Positions 1-10,106 are shown, counted from the first letter of the stretch. The stretch is DNA of 64,000 bases from Demequina zhanjiangensis (GCF_030418315.1 NZ_JAUHPV010000001.1:186001-250000); one strand, 5' to 3'. Program-made: numbers and translations. The notes: generated by a model from the sequence alone, not told the origin.

Positions 1-1
1 G

Positions 2-352
2 CATGGCACCTGCTCGCTCGACGCGGTCGGCGCCGCGCTCGCGGACGAGGGCGAGGTGACCGTCGTCTCGGATGCGCGCCGCAAGGAGCTGTACTGGGCC
101 GCGTATCGCGATGGCGTGCGCGTGTCGGGGCCCGACGTCGCGTACCCGTCGGACGTGCCGATCGCCGGCGTCGTCGCCGGTCCCGGTGCGGCGCTGTACG
201 CGGAGGCGCTGCCGGACGGCACGGTGGTCGACATCGATCCCGCGTGGCTGGCCCGGGTCGTCGCCCGTCGCCTCGAGGCGGGGGAGACCGATCTGCCCAC
301 CGAGCCGATGTATCTGCGCCGCCCCGACGTGCACGGCGTCCCCGGAGCGTGA
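2..352 (+). CDS. tsaB: TsaB, t6A biosynthesis protein (5'-truncated)
   Basis: Only the C-terminal 116 residues are present; the gene runs in from before the window. TsaB is the inactive paralogue of TsaD and forms the scaffold of the bacterial complex that makes N6-threonylcarbamoyladenosine at A37 of ANN-decoding tRNAs. The visible part opens with HGTCSLDAVGAALA and contains DARRKELYWAAY, a stretch characteristic of TsaB. The C-terminus ends EPMYLRRPDVHG, also typical of the family. The stop codon overlaps the GTG of rimI (GTGA), so the two are translationally coupled. The order tsaB-rimI-tsaD is the usual actinobacterial one. Confidence 0.9.
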   Translation, partial: HGTCSLDAVGAALADEGEVTVVSDARRKELYWAAYRDGVRVSGPDVAYPSDVPIAGVVAGPGAALYAEALPDGTVVDIDPAWLARVVARRLEAGETDLPTEPMYLRRPDVHGVPGA

Positions 353-825
353 CCGACGATCCTCGCGCGCCCCGGCTGCGCGATCTGCATGAGACCGACC
401 TCGCCTGGATGGCCGAGGTCGAGCGAGAGCTGTTCGGGCCGTCGGCCTGGTCGGAGTCCCTGATCCGCGAGGACTTCCGGTACGGCGCGCGCCGCTACAG
501 GGGAGTGTGGCTTGGCGAGGAGCGGGTGGCGTACGCCGTGTACGGCTTCGACGGCGACGCGTTCAGCCTGATGAACCTCGCGGTGGTCCCTGCGCATCGG
601 CGCGAAGGGATCGCCCGGCTGGTCCTTGAGGACCTGCTGGACGAGGCGCGTTCGCTCGACGTCGCGGAGGTGTGGCTCGAGGTGGCCGTGGACAACCTGG
701 GAGCGCTGGCGCTGTACCGGTCCTTCGGCTTCGAGGACGTGCGCATCCGCAAGCGCTACTACCAGCCCGAGGGCATCGACGCGCTCGTGATGCGCAGGCC
801 CATGCGGCGGGCGGCGGGCTTCTAG
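349..825 (+). CDS. rimI: RimI-type N-acetyltransferase
   Basis: A 158-residue GNAT-fold protein. In Escherichia coli RimI acetylates the N-terminal alanine of ribosomal protein S18; in actinobacteria substrates may be broader. The acetyl-CoA pyrophosphate-binding segment is AVVPAHRREGIARLVLEDLL (about residues 83-102), followed by the typical VAVDNLGALALYRSFGFE helix and a C-terminal RKRYYQPEGIDALVMRRPM. An in-frame start further upstream exists, but it lies deep inside tsaB. GTG at 349, overlapping the tsaB stop, gives a normal family length. The 3' end overlaps the convergent nitroreductase by four bases. Confidence 0.9.
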   Translation: MTDDPRAPRLRDLHETDLAWMAEVERELFGPSAWSESLIREDFRYGARRYRGVWLGEERVAYAVYGFDGDAFSLMNLAVVPAHRREGIARLVLEDLLDEARSLDVAEVWLEVAVDNLGALALYRSFGFEDVRIRKRYYQPEGIDALVMRRPMRRAAGF

Positions 826-1451
826 AGCTCGAGGACGGAGGCGTCCCAGTCGGGCCGGCCGCGTCGGTCGCCCGCGCCGTGTGTGCCATCCTCCGCGGGG
901 TAGCCGACGGCGAGCAGCAGCTCGGGATGCCAGGGGCGGTCCCCGAGCAGGTCGCGTGACAGGCCGCCCCTGTCGAAGCCGGCCATGGGGCGCACGTCGA
1001 GCCCCGCAGCGCGCAGGGCGACGATGAGGAACCCGATCTGCAGCCACGTGCTGTCGTGCGCGGTGATCGCGCGCGCGTCGGGGCGGCTCTCGAGCACGTC
1101 GTACAGCCCGGGGATGCCGGGTGCGGTGACCTCGAGGTGCTCGTGGTACCGGGGGTCGGAGGCGGCGACGAGGATCAACGGGGCGCGATCGAGCTTGAGG
1201 CGGTTGCCGCCGTTCGCGTGCTCCATCACGATCTCGCGAGCGTGCTCCGACTGCGCGACGACGATGCGCAGAGGCGACGAGTTGTTCGCTGACGGCGCCC
1301 ATCGCACCAGCTCGTGCACCGCGCGCATGGTCTCCGGCGATATCTCGCGCTCGGACCAGCGCGTCGCGGAGCGGGCGTCCAGGAAGAGCAGCCGGAGGAC
1401 GTCCTCGGGCAGGGGGAAGCTCGCGTGGGAGGGATGGGGCACTGCACTCAC
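822..1451 (-). CDS. Nitroreductase-family protein (RutE/HadB-like)
   Basis: A 209-residue FMN-dependent nitroreductase-fold protein. The N-terminal region [18 protein letters not shown] leads into [19 protein letters not shown], the conserved segment that contacts FMN in the RutE/HadB (malonic semialdehyde reductase-like) subgroup. The C-terminus has GYPAEDG. The true substrate is unknown: no rut pyrimidine-degradation genes are nearby, so a RutE role cannot be claimed. The start is a GTG and is divergent from tsaD, about 55 bases away. The gene is convergent with rimI with a four-base overlap. Confidence 0.8.
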   Translation of the reverse strand: MSAVPHPSHASFPLPEDVLRLLFLDARSATRWSEREISPETMRAVHELVRWAPSANNSSPLRIVVAQSEHAREIVMEHANGGNRLKLDRAPLILVAASDPRYHEHLEVTAPGIPGLYDVLESRPDARAITAHDSTWLQIGFLIVALRAAGLDVRPMAGFDRGGLSRDLLGDRPWHPELLLAVGYPAEDGTHGAGDRRGRPDWDASVLEL

Positions 1452-1494
1452 GTGGAGTACTGACGATTCTGCGCCGTCCAGTATTCCCGCCGAC

Positions 1495-1500
1495 TACCCT
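1495..1500 (+). promoter_or_regulatory. -10 hexamer of leaderless tsaD promoter
   Basis: TACCCT is followed by exactly six bases (GGAGGC) and then the GTG at 1507. The same TANNNT-N6-start arrangement occurs at guaB, guaB3, purN and others in this window, so transcription probably starts at the initiation codon. The GGAGG is too close to the GTG to act as a ribosome-binding site. Confidence 0.6.
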
Positions 1501-1506
1501 GGAGGC

Positions 1507-2547
1507 GTGGAACCCCTGATCCTCGGCATCGAGAGCACCTGCGATGAGACCGGTGCGGCGCTCGTGCGCGGCACCGAGCTGCTCGCTGACGTCGTCGCGT
1601 CGTCCATGGACGAGCATGCCCGCTTCGGCGGGATCGTCCCCGAGGTCGCCTCGCGCGCGCACCTGGAGGCGTTCGTGCCGACGGTGGAGGAGGCGTTGAA
1701 CCGGGCGGGAGCCTCGCTCGCGGATGTGGACGGCATCGCCGTGGCCTCCGGGCCCGGGCTCGTCGGGTCGCTGACGGTCGGAGTCTCCGCGGCGAAGGCG
1801 CTCGCCCTCGCGCTCGGCAAGCCCCTGTACGGCGTGAACCACGTGATCGGCCATGCGGCGGTCGACGAGCTGGTGCACGGTCCGATGCCGGAGCGCACCA
1901 TGGCGCTCGTGGTCTCGGGCGGGCACACGTCGCTGCTGCTCGTGAACGACATCGCGACCGACGTGGTCGAGCTCGGCCACACGCTCGACGACGCGGCGGG
2001 GGAGGCGTTCGACAAGGTGGGCCGCCTGCTGAACCTTCCCTACCCGGGCGGGCCGCACGTGGACCGGCTGGCGCGCGAGGGGGATCCTGAGGCGATCCCG
2101 TTCCCGCGTGCGCTGACCAGCGCGAAGGCCATGCAGAAGCATGCCTACGACTTCTCGTTCTCGGGGCTCAAGACCGCCGTGGCACGCTGGATCGAGGCGC
2201 GTGAGGAGGCCGGCCAGGAGATTCCTGTGGCCGATGTCGCCGCGTCCTTCGCGGCCGCGGTGGCCGAGGTGCTGGTGGACAAGACCATCGCCGCGTGCCG
2301 TGCACACGACGTCGACACCCTCGTGATCGGCGGCGGGTTCTCCGCGAACTCGCAGCTGCGCGAGCTCGCCACCGAACGCTGCGCGCAGGCGGGGATCGAC
2401 GTGCGCATCCCGCCGATCCGCTACTGCACCGACAACGGGGCGATGATCGCCGCGCTCGGCTCCGCGGTCGCCCGCCGCGGCGTCGCTCCGAGCCTGCTCG
2501 ACATCGGCGTCGACTCCTCGATGCCGCTGAGCACGATCACGGTCTGA
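1507..2547 (+). CDS. tsaD: TsaD, tRNA t6A threonylcarbamoyltransferase
   Basis: A 346-residue ASKHA-fold enzyme that transfers the threonylcarbamoyl group from TC-AMP to A37 of tRNA, working with TsaB and TsaE. Visible signatures are [13 protein letters not shown] at the N-terminus, the metal-binding HVIGH pair (H112, H116), VSGGHTSL, the [19 protein letters not shown] block and the C-terminal [10 protein letters not shown]. The reading frame is open far upstream, but the conserved N-terminus begins at GTG 1507, which also sits six bases after a -10 hexamer. The gene is probably transcribed from its own leaderless promoter, although it follows the tsaB-rimI pair. Confidence 0.95.
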   Translation: MEPLILGIESTCDETGAALVRGTELLADVVASSMDEHARFGGIVPEVASRAHLEAFVPTVEEALNRAGASLADVDGIAVASGPGLVGSLTVGVSAAKALALALGKPLYGVNHVIGHAAVDELVHGPMPERTMALVVSGGHTSLLLVNDIATDVVELGHTLDDAAGEAFDKVGRLLNLPYPGGPHVDRLAREGDPEAIPFPRALTSAKAMQKHAYDFSFSGLKTAVARWIEAREEAGQEIPVADVAASFAAAVAEVLVDKTIAACRAHDVDTLVIGGGFSANSQLRELATERCAQAGIDVRIPPIRYCTDNGAMIAALGSAVARRGVAPSLLDIGVDSSMPLSTITV

Positions 2548-2562
2548 GGTGGCCGCGTCCCC

Positions 2563-4176
2563 ATGAGCATCCGACGGAGGAGCGTGGGGACAGCCCTGCT
2601 CGCGGCGATGGCTCTCACCGCGTGCAGCGGGCAGGGGGACGTCGCGCAGATCTCGCCCGACGCCTCACCCTCCGTCTCTCCGGAGGCGTCCGCTTCGCCT
2701 TCGGTGACGGTGTCGCCCGAGCCGGAGGCCCTCGCGTGGGGGCCGACGCTTGAGGATTGGGACGACGCGCTCGCGACGGCGGAGGCGCTGACCGTCCGTC
2801 AGGCGGCTGGAGCGGTGCTGCTGCCCGCGTACTCGGCCGCGGATGCCGAGGGAGTGCACGCGCTCGTGTCCGACTCGGGCGTCGCCGGCGTCATGCTCAT
2901 GGGTGAGGCGACAGGCTCGGCCACGACAGCGTCGACCTTGGCGGCATCCGCGCAGGACGGCGCCGGGGACCGCGGCTGGCCGGCGGTCGTGGCCGTCGAC
3001 CAGGAGGGCGGCCCCGTGGCGAGGCTCGGCGACGCCGTCGCCCAGCTTCCTGCCTTCATGGCGGCCGGCGCGGTGCCGGATGAGGCGGTGATCCGTGAGA
3101 CCTACGCCCAGGCGGGAGCGGAGCTGAAGGCGCTGGGCTTCACGGTCGACTTCGCACCCGTGGGCGACGTCACCGTGGGTTTGGCGGACCCCGTGATCCG
3201 CACCCGATCGGCAGGCGATGATCCTGAGCGCGTCGCCGCGACCGTCGTCGCGGCCTCGCTCGGCTACCTGGAGGGAGGCGTCGCGCCTACGGTGAAGCAC
3301 TTCCCTGGGCACGGGGCCGTGACCACGGATTCACACGCGAGCGTGCCCACCCGCGACGCATCGCTCGCGGAGATCGAGTCTGTGGACCTCGTGCCGTTCC
3401 GCGAGGCCGTGGAGGCGGGCGTGCCGCTCGTGATGATGAGCCACGTCGCGGTGCCCGAGTGGGGAGGGGTGCCTGCGAGCGTGGACCCTCAGGCCTACGT
3501 CGCCCTGCGTGACGGGCTCGGCTTCACAGGCGTCGCGGTCACGGACGCGCTCAACATGGGAGCGATCACCGAGGGCCTCGCTCCCGGCGAGGCGGCGGTC
3601 CAGGCGCTTCGCGCTGGAGCCGACCTGCTTCTGATGCCCGAGTCGATGGTCAAGGCGCGAAGCGCGATCGTTCAAGCCGTCGAGTCGGGTTCGCTGTCAC
3701 GCGAGCGGCTCGACGAGGCTGCCGCGCGCGTCATCCTCCTCGCGCGGTGGCAGGAGAGCCTCACGTCCTCCGTGACCGTCGCGGACGGATATGCGGAGGA
3801 CTTCGCGCGCGAGGCGGTCACGGTCGGCGCGACGGCCTGTGACGCGCCGTTCCTCGGGCATAGCGTCACGATCACGGGAGGCTTCGCCGCCGACAGGGAC
3901 GCGCTCGCTGCCGCCCTCGAGGCGCACGGCGTCCAGGTGGGCGGCGGAGGCACCTCGATCTGGATCACCGGCAGCGACGACTCGTCGGGAAGTGCGGACG
4001 TGGTGGTTGCGATGGGGGGCCCGTGGGCGCTCGAGCGTTCGAACGCCTCCGTCTACGTCGCCGCCTATGGACGCAGCCCTGAGGCGCTCGCGGGCGTGGC
4101 CGCGGTCCTCGCGGGCGACGCAGAGCCGCGGGGGGAGTGGCCGATATCGCTCGACGGGGTGCCGGCCGCCTGCTGA
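2563..4176 (+). CDS. GH3-family lipoprotein (beta-N-acetylhexosaminidase-like)
   Basis: A 537-residue secreted lipoprotein. The signal peptide ends in a lipobox LTAC with the lipidated Cys at residue 21, followed by a Ser/Pro/Glu-rich linker to about residue 65. The rest is a glycoside hydrolase family 3 domain of NagZ type: DQEGG(P)VARLGD, the KHFPGHG motif starting at residue 245, and TDALNMGAI carrying the likely nucleophile D328. Proteins of this class remove N-acetylglucosamine from peptidoglycan fragments or other glycans outside the cell. The C-terminal 130 residues look like a divergent accessory domain. It starts 15 bases after tsaD and may be co-transcribed. Confidence 0.85.
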   Translation: MSIRRRSVGTALLAAMALTACSGQGDVAQISPDASPSVSPEASASPSVTVSPEPEALAWGPTLEDWDDALATAEALTVRQAAGAVLLPAYSAADAEGVHALVSDSGVAGVMLMGEATGSATTASTLAASAQDGAGDRGWPAVVAVDQEGGPVARLGDAVAQLPAFMAAGAVPDEAVIRETYAQAGAELKALGFTVDFAPVGDVTVGLADPVIRTRSAGDDPERVAATVVAASLGYLEGGVAPTVKHFPGHGAVTTDSHASVPTRDASLAEIESVDLVPFREAVEAGVPLVMMSHVAVPEWGGVPASVDPQAYVALRDGLGFTGVAVTDALNMGAITEGLAPGEAAVQALRAGADLLLMPESMVKARSAIVQAVESGSLSRERLDEAAARVILLARWQESLTSSVTVADGYAEDFAREAVTVGATACDAPFLGHSVTITGGFAADRDALAAALEAHGVQVGGGGTSIWITGSDDSSGSADVVVAMGGPWALERSNASVYVAAYGRSPEALAGVAAVLAGDAEPRGEWPISLDGVPAAC

Positions 4177-4199
4177 CGGGTGGCGGGTGGCGTCGGCCG

Positions 4200-5390
4200 T
4201 CAGCGCGGCAACGGCTCCACGAGCAAGGCGGTGTGGCGGCCCGCGACGCGCGTGAGCACGACGGTCGCCGCCTCGGTGCCGCGCAGCTTCAGCTGGGGGC
4301 GCAGCCGTTCCGGAGTGACGTCGATGCCGCGCTTCTTGATCTCCACGCGCCCCACCTCCCGCGCGCGCAGCGCCTTCGCGAGCCGCGACGTCGAGTACGG
4401 CATCGACTCGAGCACCCGGTAGCCCCGCGCGAACGGAGTGCTGACCTGGGAGTCCGAGGTGAGGTACGCGATCGTGGGATCCACCAGGTGTGCGCCGATG
4501 CTGTCGCCGAGCGGGCCGACCAGGCCCGCGCGGATCACGGCTCCGTCGGGCTCGTAGAGGTACTCGCCCAGGCCGCCCATCTCTCCGTGCACCGGGTCCC
4601 CGGCGATCTCGTGCGCCTCATCGCCGTGGATCACGAGCGCGGCGTGCCCTTCCCGTTGTGCGAGCGGTCCGCACCAGAGCCCGGCCTCCACCACGTCTCC
4701 GTCCACGGAGACCCACTGCGCCTCGACCGGGCCGTGCGAGGCGGAGGGGAGGGCGTCGTGCGGGATGCCGGGGCCCACCTTCACGCCGAGCGCGGGGAAC
4801 TGATCCCTGAGCGCGAGGACCTCGTCGAGCGGGGGAGAGTAGTCGCGGGGGTCGTGGCGCCGGCCGCGTCCGGTGCGGCGTGCGGGGTCCGCGAAGATCG
4901 CGTCGACCCCAGGGACGTCTCGCACCGTCGACATCGAGTCCGCGTGCACGACCACGGAGTCGCGCCAATGCCTCAGGTGATGGTCCGCGAGCAACGCGGT
5001 CGCCTCATCCCGCTCGAACGCGACCACGGGGAGGCCGAGCGCGGACATCGTCATCGCGTCGACTCCGAGCCCTGCGGTCAGGTCGGCGACGCGCTCGCAG
5101 CCTGCGGCCGCGTAGCGCCTCGCGTGACGCGCGGCGACGCTCAGCCGGGTGGCCTGCTCGAGGCCCTCGCGGGTGAAGAGCATGCCGTCCGCGAACTCCC
5201 CGAGCTTGGCCCGCGCCTTGTGCCTCAGCTCCGCCTGGGTGAGCACCGCAGCGACCAGGCCTCCGTCGAGTCCCTGGGCCCGCAGGCGGCTGCCGAAGGA
5301 GAGCGGCTCGATCTCTTCGTAGGGAGGCATGCTGTCGATCAGCGCGAGCGTCTCGGGCTCGAGCAGCATGCGTGCGGTCTCGGCCTCCAT
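4200..5390 (-). CDS. Class I SAM-dependent methyltransferase with THUMP-like C-terminus
   Basis: A 396-residue protein. The Rossmann SAM-binding motif VADLTAGLGVDAM (residues 101-113) is followed by an acidic strand end VVAFERDE and by AIFADPARR (residues 164-172), in the position of motif IV. The C-terminal third (RVEIKKRGIDVTPERLRPQLKLRGTE) matches the THUMP-like domain of this actinobacterial family, which points to an RNA substrate. The specific modification is not known. The frame extends upstream, but ATG 5390 is the first start before the conserved EAETARMLL region and leaves room for the groES control region. It is divergent from groES. Confidence 0.8.
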   Translation of the reverse strand: MEAETARMLLEPETLALIDSMPPYEEIEPLSFGSRLRAQGLDGGLVAAVLTQAELRHKARAKLGEFADGMLFTREGLEQATRLSVAARHARRYAAAGCERVADLTAGLGVDAMTMSALGLPVVAFERDEATALLADHHLRHWRDSVVVHADSMSTVRDVPGVDAIFADPARRTGRGRRHDPRDYSPPLDEVLALRDQFPALGVKVGPGIPHDALPSASHGPVEAQWVSVDGDVVEAGLWCGPLAQREGHAALVIHGDEAHEIAGDPVHGEMGGLGEYLYEPDGAVIRAGLVGPLGDSIGAHLVDPTIAYLTSDSQVSTPFARGYRVLESMPYSTSRLAKALRAREVGRVEIKKRGIDVTPERLRPQLKLRGTEAATVVLTRVAGRHTALLVEPLPR

Positions 5391-5431
5391 GCCAGCGATG
5401 ATTCCATGGTGAGGGGCCGATCGCCGAAGCG

Positions 5432-5458
5432 TTAGCACTCGACGCGGGTGAGTGCTAA
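5432..5458 (+). promoter_or_regulatory. CIRCE element (HrcA operator) of groES
   Basis: A perfect inverted repeat: TTAGCACTC at 5432-5440, nine spacer bases, and GAGTGCTAA at 5450-5458. This is the exact consensus CIRCE element, bound by the heat-shock repressor HrcA. It lies about 117 bases before groES and 42 bases from the start of the divergent methyltransferase, so it could also influence that gene. Confidence 0.97.
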
Positions 5459-5574
5459 TCTGATGGCGCTCCGAGAGGGAGCTCGGCATCGGTCCGGATC
5501 GCCTGACCCCCGCGACGGCAGGTCGCCCGGCAGATGTCGCAACCTGAACTTCGAGACGGAAGGTGAGGTCCGCA

Positions 5575-5868
5575 GTGTCGGTCTCAATCAAGCCTCTGGA
5601 GGACAAGGTCGTGGTCAAGGCGGCTGCCGCCGAGACGACCACGGCCTCCGGCCTCGTGATCCCTGACACCGCCAAGGAGAAGCCCCAGGAGGGCGAGGTC
5701 GTGGCGGTGGGCCCGGGTCGTATCGACGACAACGGCAACCGCGTCCCCGTGGACGTCGCCGTGGGCGACAAGGTGATCTACAGCAAGTACGGCGGCACCG
5801 AGGTCAAGTACGCGGGCGAGGAGTTCCTCATCCTCTCCGCGCGCGACCTGCTCGCCATCGTCGGCTAA
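5575..5868 (+). CDS. groES: GroES co-chaperonin
   Basis: A 97-residue Cpn10: [40 protein letters not shown] with the mobile loop at about residues 17-33, and the roof/base segment [14 protein letters not shown]. It caps GroEL to close the folding chamber. GTG 5575 was chosen because it follows the purine-rich GGAAGGTGAGG at 5557-5567 and starts at the conserved SVSIKPL. Regulation is by the CIRCE element upstream. No groEL follows: the gene ends in a strong terminator and the next gene is a convergent whiB. The GroEL partner must be encoded elsewhere. Confidence 0.96.
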   Translation: MSVSIKPLEDKVVVKAAAAETTTASGLVIPDTAKEKPQEGEVVAVGPGRIDDNGNRVPVDVAVGDKVIYSKYGGTEVKYAGEEFLILSARDLLAIVG

Positions 5869-5883
5869 GCAGCCGCACGAACG

Positions 5884-5921
5884 ACGAGGGCCCCGGGAGC
5901 GGATGCTCCCGGGGCCCTCGT
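5884..5921. terminator. Bidirectional terminator between groES and whiB
   Basis: A perfect 17-base-pair stem (ACGAGGGCCCCGGGAGC at 5884-5900 and its complement at 5905-5921) with a GGAT loop. It lies between convergent groES and whiB and can serve both. Confidence 0.9.
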
Positions 5922-5935
5922 GCGTTCCCGTCCTG

Positions 5936-6226
5936 TCAGCCCGCCTTCTTGAGGCGGCCCACCAGCATCGCGTGACGCTCGTCCTCACTCAGTCCGCCCC
6001 ACACGCCGAACGGCTCGCGAGCCATCAGCGAGCGTTCACGGCACATCTCCTGCACCGGGCATCCGGCGCAGTACTGCTTGGCTGCCTCCGCCCGACGGCG
6101 GCGTGCAGCTCCACGCTCGCCCTCAGGGTGGAAGAAAAGGTCTGGATCGGCGCCGCGGCAGGCCCCCTGATACTGCCACTCCCACTGATCCTGCGTCGGT
6201 GCCGGCAGTCTTGCGATCGACTCCAT
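5936..6226 (-). CDS. WhiB-family transcriptional regulator (WhiB3/WhiD type)
   Basis: A 96-residue iron-sulfur regulator. The four cluster ligands are C23, C53, C56 and C62 (CAGCPVQEMC), followed by the turn GVWGG (74-78) and a basic C-terminus RLKK. The [4Fe-4S] cluster senses oxygen, NO or redox state, and the protein acts with the primary sigma factor. The WEWQYQGACRGADPDLFF N-terminus and the location between groES and guaB match WhiB3 of Mycobacterium and WhiD of Streptomyces. ATG 6226 is preceded by a good Shine-Dalgarno sequence (CGGAGGAG); an upstream in-frame start lacks one. It may be involved in redox control of the fermentative genes in this window, but that is inference. Confidence 0.92.
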   Translation of the reverse strand: MESIARLPAPTQDQWEWQYQGACRGADPDLFFHPEGERGAARRRRAEAAKQYCAGCPVQEMCRERSLMAREPFGVWGGLSEDERHAMLVGRLKKAG

Positions 6227-6432
6227 GGCGACTCCTCCGTGTCGGTCCCCTAGGCGGTCTGAACCCTGATCACGCTTTGACTCCGTTATCAAACCGTGAC
6301 CTTGACACTAGTTCGGACAAATCGCCCAGGTCAAGAGCTCCTCGTTGAACTCCTGATGCCTGTCTACCGTCTTTGGGAACGTCTTGGCAAGAGGCGCTTT
6401 GCCCGGCAGACCGGAGCGCTCCCCGCGGACCG

Positions 6433-7956
<1,524 letters not shown>

Positions 7957-8060
7957 CCGGAACCGCCCTCGCGGCCGTCGGCGCACTGCAGGCCGCGGCG
8001 GCGGGCACCGCTGCGGAGGCATCGACGACCTCTGACGGCGGTTCGCAGTTCAGCGCGAAG

Positions 8061-8792
8061 GTGCTGCTCGCGCTGGCGGTGGCCGCGTTCGCGGCGGGAC
8101 TGCTGGACACCCTCGCGGGTGGAGGCGGGCTCATCACCGTGCCGGCCCTCCTGCTCGCAGGGGTGCCGCCGGTCCAGGCGCTCGGCACGAACAAGCTGCA
8201 GGGATCGTTCGGCACGCTCACCGCGACGGTGCAGGTGCTCCGCAAGCACGGGGTCGCGTGGCGTGATGTGCGAGGGCCGATGCTCGTGGCGTTCGCGGGA
8301 TCCGCGGCCGGCTCGATCGTGATCCTGTTCGTGGACCCCGAGGCGCTCGAGATCGTCATCCCGATCGTGCTCGCGGCGATCGCCGCCTACTTCCTGCTGG
8401 TCCGTGACGCCCACATGCCGCCGCCGCGCGCCCGCATGACCCGCAAGGCCTACGTATCGTCCGTGGTGCCCGCCATCGGCGCGTACGACGGCGCGTTCGG
8501 TCCCGGGACCGGCTCGCTCTTCGCGCTTGGCGGCGTCGCGCTGCGAGGCTTCGATCTGCGCCGGTCGACCGCGCTCGCCAAGACTCTCAACTTCGCCACC
8601 AACGTGGCCGCTCTGATCGTGTTCGTCGCCGCAGGCAAGGTGGTGTGGCTGCTCGGCGGGCTCATGGCCCTCGGGCAGCTCGCAGGAGCGTGGCTCGGTT
8701 CGCACCTGCTGCTGCGCGTCAACCCGATGGTGCTGCGCGTGCTGATCGTCGTCGTGTCCGTCGCGATGCTGGTGCGGTTCCTCCTGGGCTGA
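8061..8792 (+). CDS. TauE/SafE-family permease (sulfite/organosulfonate export-like)
   Basis: A 243-residue integral membrane protein with about eight hydrophobic segments. The N-terminal half-repeat motif AAGLLDTLAGGGGLITVPALL and the second-half counterpart GAYDGAFGPGTGSLFALGG define the TauE/SafE family, which exports sulfite, sulfoacetate or related anions; the substrate here is unknown. The only usual start is GTG 8061, which has no clear ribosome-binding site. The frame stays open upstream, without ATG, GTG or TTG, back into the end of guaB. The true start is therefore uncertain, and CTG or read-through coupling cannot be excluded. It is convergent with the glutamate dehydrogenase gene, six bases away. 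Confidence 0.85.
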   Translation: MLLALAVAAFAAGLLDTLAGGGGLITVPALLLAGVPPVQALGTNKLQGSFGTLTATVQVLRKHGVAWRDVRGPMLVAFAGSAAGSIVILFVDPEALEIVIPIVLAAIAAYFLLVRDAHMPPPRARMTRKAYVSSVVPAIGAYDGAFGPGTGSLFALGGVALRGFDLRRSTALAKTLNFATNVAALIVFVAAGKVVWLLGGLMALGQLAGAWLGSHLLLRVNPMVLRVLIVVVSVAMLVRFLLG

Positions 8793-8798
8793 CCCGGC

Positions 8799-10073
8799 TC
8801 ACGGGTAGAGGCCGCGCAGCCTGTGCGCCTCCACGACCCGCTCGACCGCGAGGACCGTCGCCGCCTCCCGGTAGGTCATGCCGTGCGCGCCCGAGTGGGC
8901 CACCACGTCGTGCCAGGCCTTCGCCATGCGCTCCTCGAGGCGGTCGTTCACCTCGCGCTCGCTCCACTGGTAGGCCATGTTCGCCTGCACCCACTCGAAG
9001 TAGGAGACGACCACGCCTCCCGCGTTGGCGAGGATGTCCGGCACCACGAGCACGTCGCGCTCCTTGAGGATCGCGTCCGCAGCCTCGGTCGTCGGTCCGT
9101 TCGCGCCCTCGACGACGATCCTCGCCTGCACCCTCGGTGCGTTCTCCTCCGTGAGCACGCCTTCCACGGCGGCCGGGACGACGACGTCCACGTCGAGCGT
9201 GAGGATGGACGCCGGGTCGATCGGCTCGGCCCCGTCGAAACCGACCACGGTCCCCACGCGCTCCACGTGCTCCGCCAGGCGCGCGATGTCGAGACCCTCA
9301 TGGCTGTAGACGGCGCCGTCGACGTCGCTCACGGCACGCACCTTCACGCCCGCCTCGGCCAGGAAGCGTGCGGCGCCATGGCCCACCTTTCCGAAGCCCT
9401 GGACCGACGCCGTCGCATGGTTCGGGTCGATGCCTCGGCTGGCCATCGCCATGAGCGCGATGTGCGCGACTCCGCGGGAGGTCGCCATCGCGCGGCCCTG
9501 CGAGCCTCCGAGGCTCAGCGGCTTGCCCGTGACGATGCCGGTGACGGTGTAGCCGCGGGCCACCGAGTAGGTGTCCATGATCCACGCCATGGTCCGTTCG
9601 TCCGTGCCGACGTCGGGCGCGGGGATGTCCACCTCGGGGCCGATGATCGGCAGGATCTCCGACGTGTAGCGACGGGTCACGCGCTCCAGCTCTGCCTGGC
9701 TGTGCTCCCGCGGGTCGATCGCGACGCCGCCCTTCGCGCCCCCGTACGGCACGTCCACGAGCGCGCACTTCCACGTCATCCACATCGCGAGCGCCCGCAC
9801 CTCGTCGAGGTCCACTGACGGAGCGAAGCGGAGCCCGCCCTTCGCCGGGCCTCGCGTGAAGTTGTGCTGCACCCTGAAGCCCGAGTAGAGGGCGAGCGAG
9901 CCGTCGTCCCTGCGAAGCGGGATGCTGACCGCCATCTCCCGTCGGGGAGCGGCGAGAAGGGTGTGGAGACCATCCGAGATCTCCAGCGTGGCAGCCGCCT
10001 TCTGCAGCTGGGCCAACGCGTCGGCCAAGGGGCCGACAGCCTGCGGAATCACCGCGGACTCGGGGTGCGCCAT
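8799..10073 (-). CDS. Glutamate dehydrogenase (Glu/Leu/Phe/Val dehydrogenase family)
   Basis: A 424-residue hexameric-type dehydrogenase that interconverts glutamate and 2-oxoglutarate plus ammonia. The N-terminal substrate domain shows NFTRGPAKGGLRFAP and KCALVDVPYGGAKGGV, with catalytic lysines at about K102 and K114. The Rossmann motif GFGKVGHGAARFL begins near residue 229. The size and sequence resemble the RocG/GudB group, commonly NAD-linked and catabolic, but cofactor specificity is not certain. A GGAGG precedes ATG 10073. A candidate operator lies just upstream. Confidence 0.92.
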   Translation of the reverse strand: MAHPESAVIPQAVGPLADALAQLQKAAATLEISDGLHTLLAAPRREMAVSIPLRRDDGSLALYSGFRVQHNFTRGPAKGGLRFAPSVDLDEVRALAMWMTWKCALVDVPYGGAKGGVAIDPREHSQAELERVTRRYTSEILPIIGPEVDIPAPDVGTDERTMAWIMDTYSVARGYTVTGIVTGKPLSLGGSQGRAMATSRGVAHIALMAMASRGIDPNHATASVQGFGKVGHGAARFLAEAGVKVRAVSDVDGAVYSHEGLDIARLAEHVERVGTVVGFDGAEPIDPASILTLDVDVVVPAAVEGVLTEENAPRVQARIVVEGANGPTTEAADAILKERDVLVVPDILANAGGVVVSYFEWVQANMAYQWSEREVNDRLEERMAKAWHDVVAHSGAHGMTYREAATVLAVERVVEAHRLRGLYP

Positions 10074-10085
10074 TGCAACCTCCAG

Positions 10086-10106
10086 GTAACCGTGACGCCA
10101 GGTTAC
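10086..10106. promoter_or_regulatory. Inverted repeat upstream of glutamate dehydrogenase
   Basis: GTAACC at 10086-10091 and GGTTAC at 10101-10106 form a 6-9-6 inverted repeat 13 bases before the start codon. GTAAC/GTTAC resembles nitrogen-regulator half-sites (GlnR-type GTNAC), but the spacing does not match the published GlnR arrangement. Treat it as an unidentified operator candidate. Confidence 0.4.

Noticed and set aside
985..1506. The tsaD frame extends 174 codons upstream of the chosen start.
   Set aside because: It runs antisense through the nitroreductase gene, lacks family similarity, and the conserved TsaD N-terminus begins at GTG 1507 behind a -10 hexamer.
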